Assembly (NCBI GenBank): GCA_003864495.1
Contig: ML133426.1
Coordinates: forward strand, 1,178,001 to 1,242,000
DNA: 64,000 nt
Direction of reading: 5' to 3'
From: Nemopilema nomurai
Taxonomy: Eukaryota; Cnidaria; Scyphozoa; Rhizostomeae; Rhizostomatidae
The stretch's first letter is position 1, and every line of letters starts with the position of its first letter. The notes under the pieces are model-generated. The model did not search any database. It was not told the DNA's origin and was given only the letters and a program-made list of their open reading frames with translations. The translations under genes and the position numbers were made by a program. Positions 62,729-64,000 of the stretch are shown piece after piece.

Positions 62729-63305
62729 ATTTGTAGAATCATAAACAAAAAACCAGTGGTATACGCGGCATGCACTGGCCAAGAACACTGTCACGTACTA
62801 TGTTGTACCGGCACAGAAAGTTTAAAAAACCTCTCGAATTGGGCTTCAACATTTTCATCGTTATTGTTGACAAAATAAGCTGGAAGAAATACAAAATATC
62901 TATGAATGAATTGATGCTAATTTAGGCTGCATGGAAAGAGCCTACTGTTATTTTGTAGAAGGTCACAATGATTAACAAGGTATGAGGCTTCCCAAGTCAG
63001 GAAAGTAGGAACGCGGGATCCAGGGTTCATTCGATCAAAGTCCACCATTCATTCCGCTAAAGGGACTGGGGTTGAGAAGAACGTTGTTGGTGGATGCTGG
63101 AACGGGAGCCAGCGATTTCAAGAGAAATCGCAATGCCTTATTGCTAATTTTTTAGCATGCCATGGCTGGAAATTATTAAATAAATCATGAATTTATATGT
63201 TCGATGTCGTTGGCACTGGCTGGGGCACCAGGATTTCTGAACAGCCTCGCGATCAGAAGTTCGTGTGCGCTATCCTGAAGTCCATTCGTACCTGCATTGC
63301 TGAAG

Positions 63306-63441
63306 ATGAGGCCCGGTGTGAATAGGCCTAGTCGGCGGAAGAAGAGGGTCGACTATTTAGAAGCACACAGTGATGATGATTTCTCAAATGCAGACCAAAC
63401 CAAGCCTGAAGCTGCGGAAAGCAGGAATGGCTCTGATTCTG
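63306..63441 (+). CDS. Possible first exon of a RAD51AP1/NUCKS1-like gene
   Basis: An ATG at 63306 opens a basic start (RRKKRVDYLEAHSDDDF) that resembles the N-terminal motif of vertebrate RAD51AP1 and NUCKS1, basic nuclear DNA-binding proteins beginning with Arg/Lys then VDY or VNY and an acidic SDDDF-type run. The frame closes at a TAA at 63453. A GT at 63442 could instead be a splice donor leading to exons beyond the window. An overlapping frame starting at about 63198 also stays open for about 40 codons. The similarity is short and partly compositional, so this is tentative. It could also be a truncated retrocopy. Confidence 0.3.
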
Positions 63442-64000
63442 GTAGTTTGACTTAAATTTAATACATCAAGCCTATGCTACACCACAAACCGAACTTTTCA
63501 CAAGCCTTTTTTAACTCCTCAAACAAAAAGTTTTTCACTGATCACAGATCATTCTAAATGATGCGAGCTTCTTTATTCTGCGCTGCTTGCATCGGTGATT
63601 TTGACCCTTAATTTTTAAAAGAGGCAAAAAATTTTCGCTGGAAGGTCATTTTGTGGTCAAAATAATAACTTTTGTAAGGCGTAAAATACCAAATAAATTC
63701 ATGATTACCAATTTTTAAACAAGATAAAATCTGTTACCAATGTTTTTTCTCTAAAAAAATTTATAATCGATATTTTAGTGCTGACTGTATGTGTGAAATT
63801 TGAATGAAAGGGATGGTATACCAGTATTAAGACAATGATTTTAGTTGGAAGTGAAATGAAAGCTGGACTAAAGATGTACTATAAAAGGTTCCTTGGTTCA
63901 AGTTTCACAGAGACAAGAAAGGTTTCAATAAATGAATGCTGAATATTTATGCTACAGTAAAACTGTTCAAATCTGATCACTCAGTCTCCCTTAGTGTCTT

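Larger units (their letters stand above)
61052..63305. other. Region upstream of RIOX1
   Basis: The left edge should hold the RIOX1 promoter. A G+C-richer stretch directly before the ATG (61060-61140) fits this. The rest is mobile-element debris: the hAT-like right half (61744-62040) and a LINE reverse-transcriptase scrap (62561-62728). No intact gene seen. Confidence 0.5.

Overview
This is eukaryotic nuclear DNA, A+T-rich and full of introns, from an animal. The gene set (a complete BBS1 with 22 coding exons, a RIOX1/NO66 ribosomal oxygenase, a torsin-4A-like ATPase) and many retained introns suggest an early-branching metazoan. A cnidarian is my best guess, but this is inference; nothing in the window is species-diagnostic. 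I built the gene models by hand from GT-AG junctions, reading-frame phase and protein similarity. All four spliced models close in frame.

Layout. 1-9009: no gene seen; one possible retroelement relic near 3.9-4.9 kb. 9010-28004 (minus): BBS1, 603 aa, whose introns hold most of the window's tandem arrays. 28005-32239: intergenic, with one copy of a TA-flanked MITE and the left half of a hAT-like element. 32240-33621 (plus): gene A, a 284-aa secreted, probably GPI-anchored protein of a family I do not recognise. 33622-42515: intergenic, with an inverted second MITE copy and an unrelated foldback MITE. 42516-45648 (plus): gene B, a two-module paralogue of gene A (547 aa). 46843-48258 (minus): a single-exon torsin-4A-like protein. 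50602-61051 (minus): RIOX1, 15 exons, 626 aa, with a third MITE copy in an intron. 61052-64000: the right half of the hAT-like element, a LINE reverse-transcriptase scrap and a possible first exon resembling the RAD51AP1/NUCKS1 N-terminus.

The genes are not an operon or pathway. BBS1 is ciliary trafficking, RIOX1 is nucleolar histone/ribosome oxygenation, torsin is ER/nuclear envelope. The most unusual biology is the gene A/gene B pair: a tandem family with a conserved three-cysteine beta-rich-looking module, a Lys/Arg-rich insert and a C-terminal hydrophobic tail. In gene B the module has been duplicated inside the gene, and the three module copies form a patchwork of near-identical blocks that looks like gene conversion.
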